From NCBI GenBank assembly GCA_963739545.1, contig CAVUAT010000003.1:1-8477 (forward strand): a stretch of DNA of 8,477 nucleotides, in the 5' to 3' direction. Position 1 is the first letter of the stretch. Each line of letters begins with the position of its first letter. The notes below the pieces were generated by a model. That model made no database searches. It saw only the letters and a list, made by a program, of their open reading frames with translations, and was not told the origin of the DNA. The DNA comes from CAVUAT01 sp963739545 (GTDB lineage Bacteria > Actinomycetota > Thermoleophilia > Solirubrobacterales > 70-9). Below, in pieces: positions 7,663 to 8,477 of the stretch. Made by a program: the position numbers and the translations under genes.

Positions 7663-7688
7663 CGGGGCGCGCCCGCGGGCGCGCCCCG
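7663..7688. terminator. GC-rich hairpin between convergent genes, probable bidirectional terminator
   Basis: GGGGCGCGCC at 7664-7673 and GGCGCGCCCC at 7678-7687 are perfect reverse complements around CGCG, and C7663/G7688 also pair, giving an 11 bp or longer stem. It lies 18 bases after the kinase stop and 22 bases after the stop of the minus-strand small gene. There is no clear T run on the plus strand; the minus strand has only a weak T cluster after the stem. A role at both gene ends is inferred from position. Confidence 0.6.
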
Positions 7689-7709
7689 GTCATGCACTGC
7701 CCGTGGCCC

Positions 7710-7892
7710 TCAGGCGACGAGCATGAGGATGATCGAGACCACGGCGAGGAGACCGAGCACTCCGGCCCCTAGCCTGAAGTCCTTCGATCCAACGTCATCC
7801 ATTCTGGAACCTCTTTCGCCAACGTCATCCATTCTGGAACCTCTTTCGCCAACGTCATCCATTCTGGAACCTCTTTCGCCAACGTCATCCAT
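7710..7892 (-). CDS. Small single-span membrane protein with repeated translation start region (60, 50, 40 or 30 residues)
   Basis: I do not recognise this protein. Its constant part is 30 residues from ATG 7802: a polar head MDDVGSKDFR, then a hydrophobic stretch LGAGVLGLLAVVSIILMLVA to the very C-terminus, long enough for one membrane helix. Upstream, three further in-frame ATG codons at 7832, 7862 and 7892 each add one decapeptide MDDVGERGSR. Each start lies within a 30-bp tandem repeat and has its own SD-like AGAGG (AGGGG in the copy serving 7892) 7 bases before it. The coordinates given are the longest version. The gene begins 62 bases after the stop of an APC permease on the same strand, which suggests a transporter-accessory role by analogy with tiny subunits such as MetS or KdpF; this is inference. 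The hydrophobic helix, spaced SD sites and preserved frame argue for a real gene; its small size argues for caution. Confidence 0.55.
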   Translation of the reverse strand: MDDVGERGSRMDDVGERGSRMDDVGERGSRMDDVGSKDFRLGAGVLGLLAVVSIILMLVA

Positions 7893-7908
7893 TCTGGAAC
7901 CCCTTTCG
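7789..7908 (-). repeat. Tandem array of four 30-bp repeats, each carrying an SD-like site and a start codon
   Basis: Units lie at 7789-7818, 7819-7848, 7849-7878 and 7879-7908. The first three are identical; the fourth differs at one base (7902, C for T on the plus strand). Read on the minus strand, each unit begins CGAAAGAGGTTCCAG and continues AATGGATGACGTTGG. The unit is exactly 10 codons, so every copy keeps the frame of the small membrane protein. Its GC content is 50 %, well below the surroundings. There are no spacers between units. Confidence 0.95.
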
Positions 7909-7954
7909 AGTATGTGGTTTCGCGGATCTCGCCACAGGCGCGACCCGCCATGCC

Positions 7955-8477
7955 CTAGTCGCGAGTGACCTCGTCCCCCTCCAGGGTCGAGACCGGCCCC
8001 CTGTAATGATTCTTGGCCGAGACCAGGTACCAGCCCCCGAAAATGAGGGGGATCAGGATCGCCAGCGGGCTGTAGTTGACAAGGCTGACGTCGAAATCAG
8101 CGTTCCAGGGGAGCCCCGCCGGGGTGTACGGCAGGCTCAGCGAGAACACAACCAGGATCACGAAGAGGATCGCAATCCCGTTGACCAGCCTGTAACGGCT
8201 ACCCAGGTTCCACGGGCCGGTCTTGAAGGCGTCCCCGGCCCGAAGCCGTAGATAGATGGGCAGTATGTAGGCCACATAGAGGCCTATTGCGCAGATCCCA
8301 GTCAGCGCGTAGAACGCAAACGGGATGTTGTTCTTGCCGAACAGCGCTGGGATCGCGATGATCGCCGAGATCACCGAGACCGCGATCACGGCGTTGAACG
8401 GGACCTTCTGGGAGTTGACCCGGCGGAAGAGGTTCCATCCGGGGATCGCCCGGTCCCGCGAGAACGCGTACCACGTC
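7955..8477 (-). CDS. APC-superfamily amino acid/amine permease, C-terminal part (N-terminus beyond window edge)
   Basis: The frame is open from the right edge (first full codon at 8476) for 173 codons to a TAG at 7957-7955. It begins with WYAFSRDRAIPGW, a signature seen in bacterial APC amino acid transporters at the loop before the last four helices, followed by VNSQKVPFNA. Four hydrophobic spans follow, centred near AVIAVSVISAIIAIPALFG, FAFYALTGICAIGLYVAYIL, GIAILFVILVVFSLSL and LAILIPLIFGGWYLVSA, matching helices 9 to 12 of a 12-helix transporter, then a short polar tail ending in TRD. Relatives carry GABA, choline, putrescine or amino acids. Because a gamma-glutamylamine operon lies nearby, an amine is plausible, but the substrate cannot be read from this part. 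A GTG at 8389 inside the frame is not the real start. The small membrane-protein gene follows on the same strand. Confidence 0.88.
   Translation of the reverse strand, partial: TWYAFSRDRAIPGWNLFRRVNSQKVPFNAVIAVSVISAIIAIPALFGKNNIPFAFYALTGICAIGLYVAYILPIYLRLRAGDAFKTGPWNLGSRYRLVNGIAILFVILVVFSLSLPYTPAGLPWNADFDVSLVNYSPLAILIPLIFGGWYLVSAKNHYRGPVSTLEGDEVTRD

Noticed and set aside
7789..7908. CRISPR-like direct repeats
   Set aside because: The 30-bp units abut one another with no spacers and are in frame with a coding sequence; this is a plain tandem repeat.
7723..7968. Plus-strand ORF with LSPTSSILEP repeats, and a second minus-strand frame with VPEWMTLAKE repeats (7769-7951)
   Set aside because: A stop-free 30-bp repeat is open in several frames. 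Only the MDDVGERGSR frame joins spaced SD sites to a hydrophobic helix and a stop before the hairpin.

Overview
The window is GC-rich (about 70 % by eye) and densely coded. It uses GTG starts and 4-base start/stop overlaps, and its protein families are common in Actinobacteria. Thermoleophilia-like soil actinobacteria would fit, but that is inference; there is no rRNA or marker gene here to prove it.

Layout. (1) Positions 1-3347, minus strand: a catabolic operon read right to left. It holds a glutamine-synthetase-fold gamma-glutamylamine synthetase, a PuuD-type class I amidotransferase-fold gamma-glutamyl hydrolase, and an aldehyde dehydrogenase cut by the left edge. Together they match three of the four enzyme types of the gamma-glutamylated amine route (putrescine or another polyamine, or ethanolamine). 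The synthetase carries a one-base frameshift near 2780. (2) Positions 3348-3459: a short divergent promoter region with a plausible minus-strand promoter and a 16-bp palindrome lying over its predicted transcription start. (3) Positions 3460-7645, plus strand: three genes chained by ATGA overlaps. They are a GlpA-like FAD dehydrogenase with a C-terminal four-cysteine [2Fe-2S] domain, a second FAD/NAD(P) oxidoreductase, and a GlpK-like FGGY kinase whose usual glycerol-binding arginine is replaced. This looks like a glycerol or related polyol module. (4) Positions 7663-7688: a near-perfect GC hairpin between convergent genes. (5) Positions 7710-8477, minus strand: the C-terminal third of an APC-family amino acid/amine permease, followed by a tiny single-span membrane protein.

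The most unusual element is a tandem array of four 30-bp repeats at 7789-7908, in front of and inside the tiny membrane-protein gene. Each unit carries a Shine-Dalgarno-like sequence correctly spaced before an in-frame ATG. The translation start region itself has therefore been multiplied, giving four possible starts and products of 60, 50, 40 or 30 residues with the same membrane segment.

How the parts may work together (inference): the permease could import an amine or amino acid that the left operon gamma-glutamylates, oxidises and hydrolyses, while the middle operon phosphorylates and oxidises a glycerol-like compound. Nothing in the sequence proves that the modules are co-regulated.
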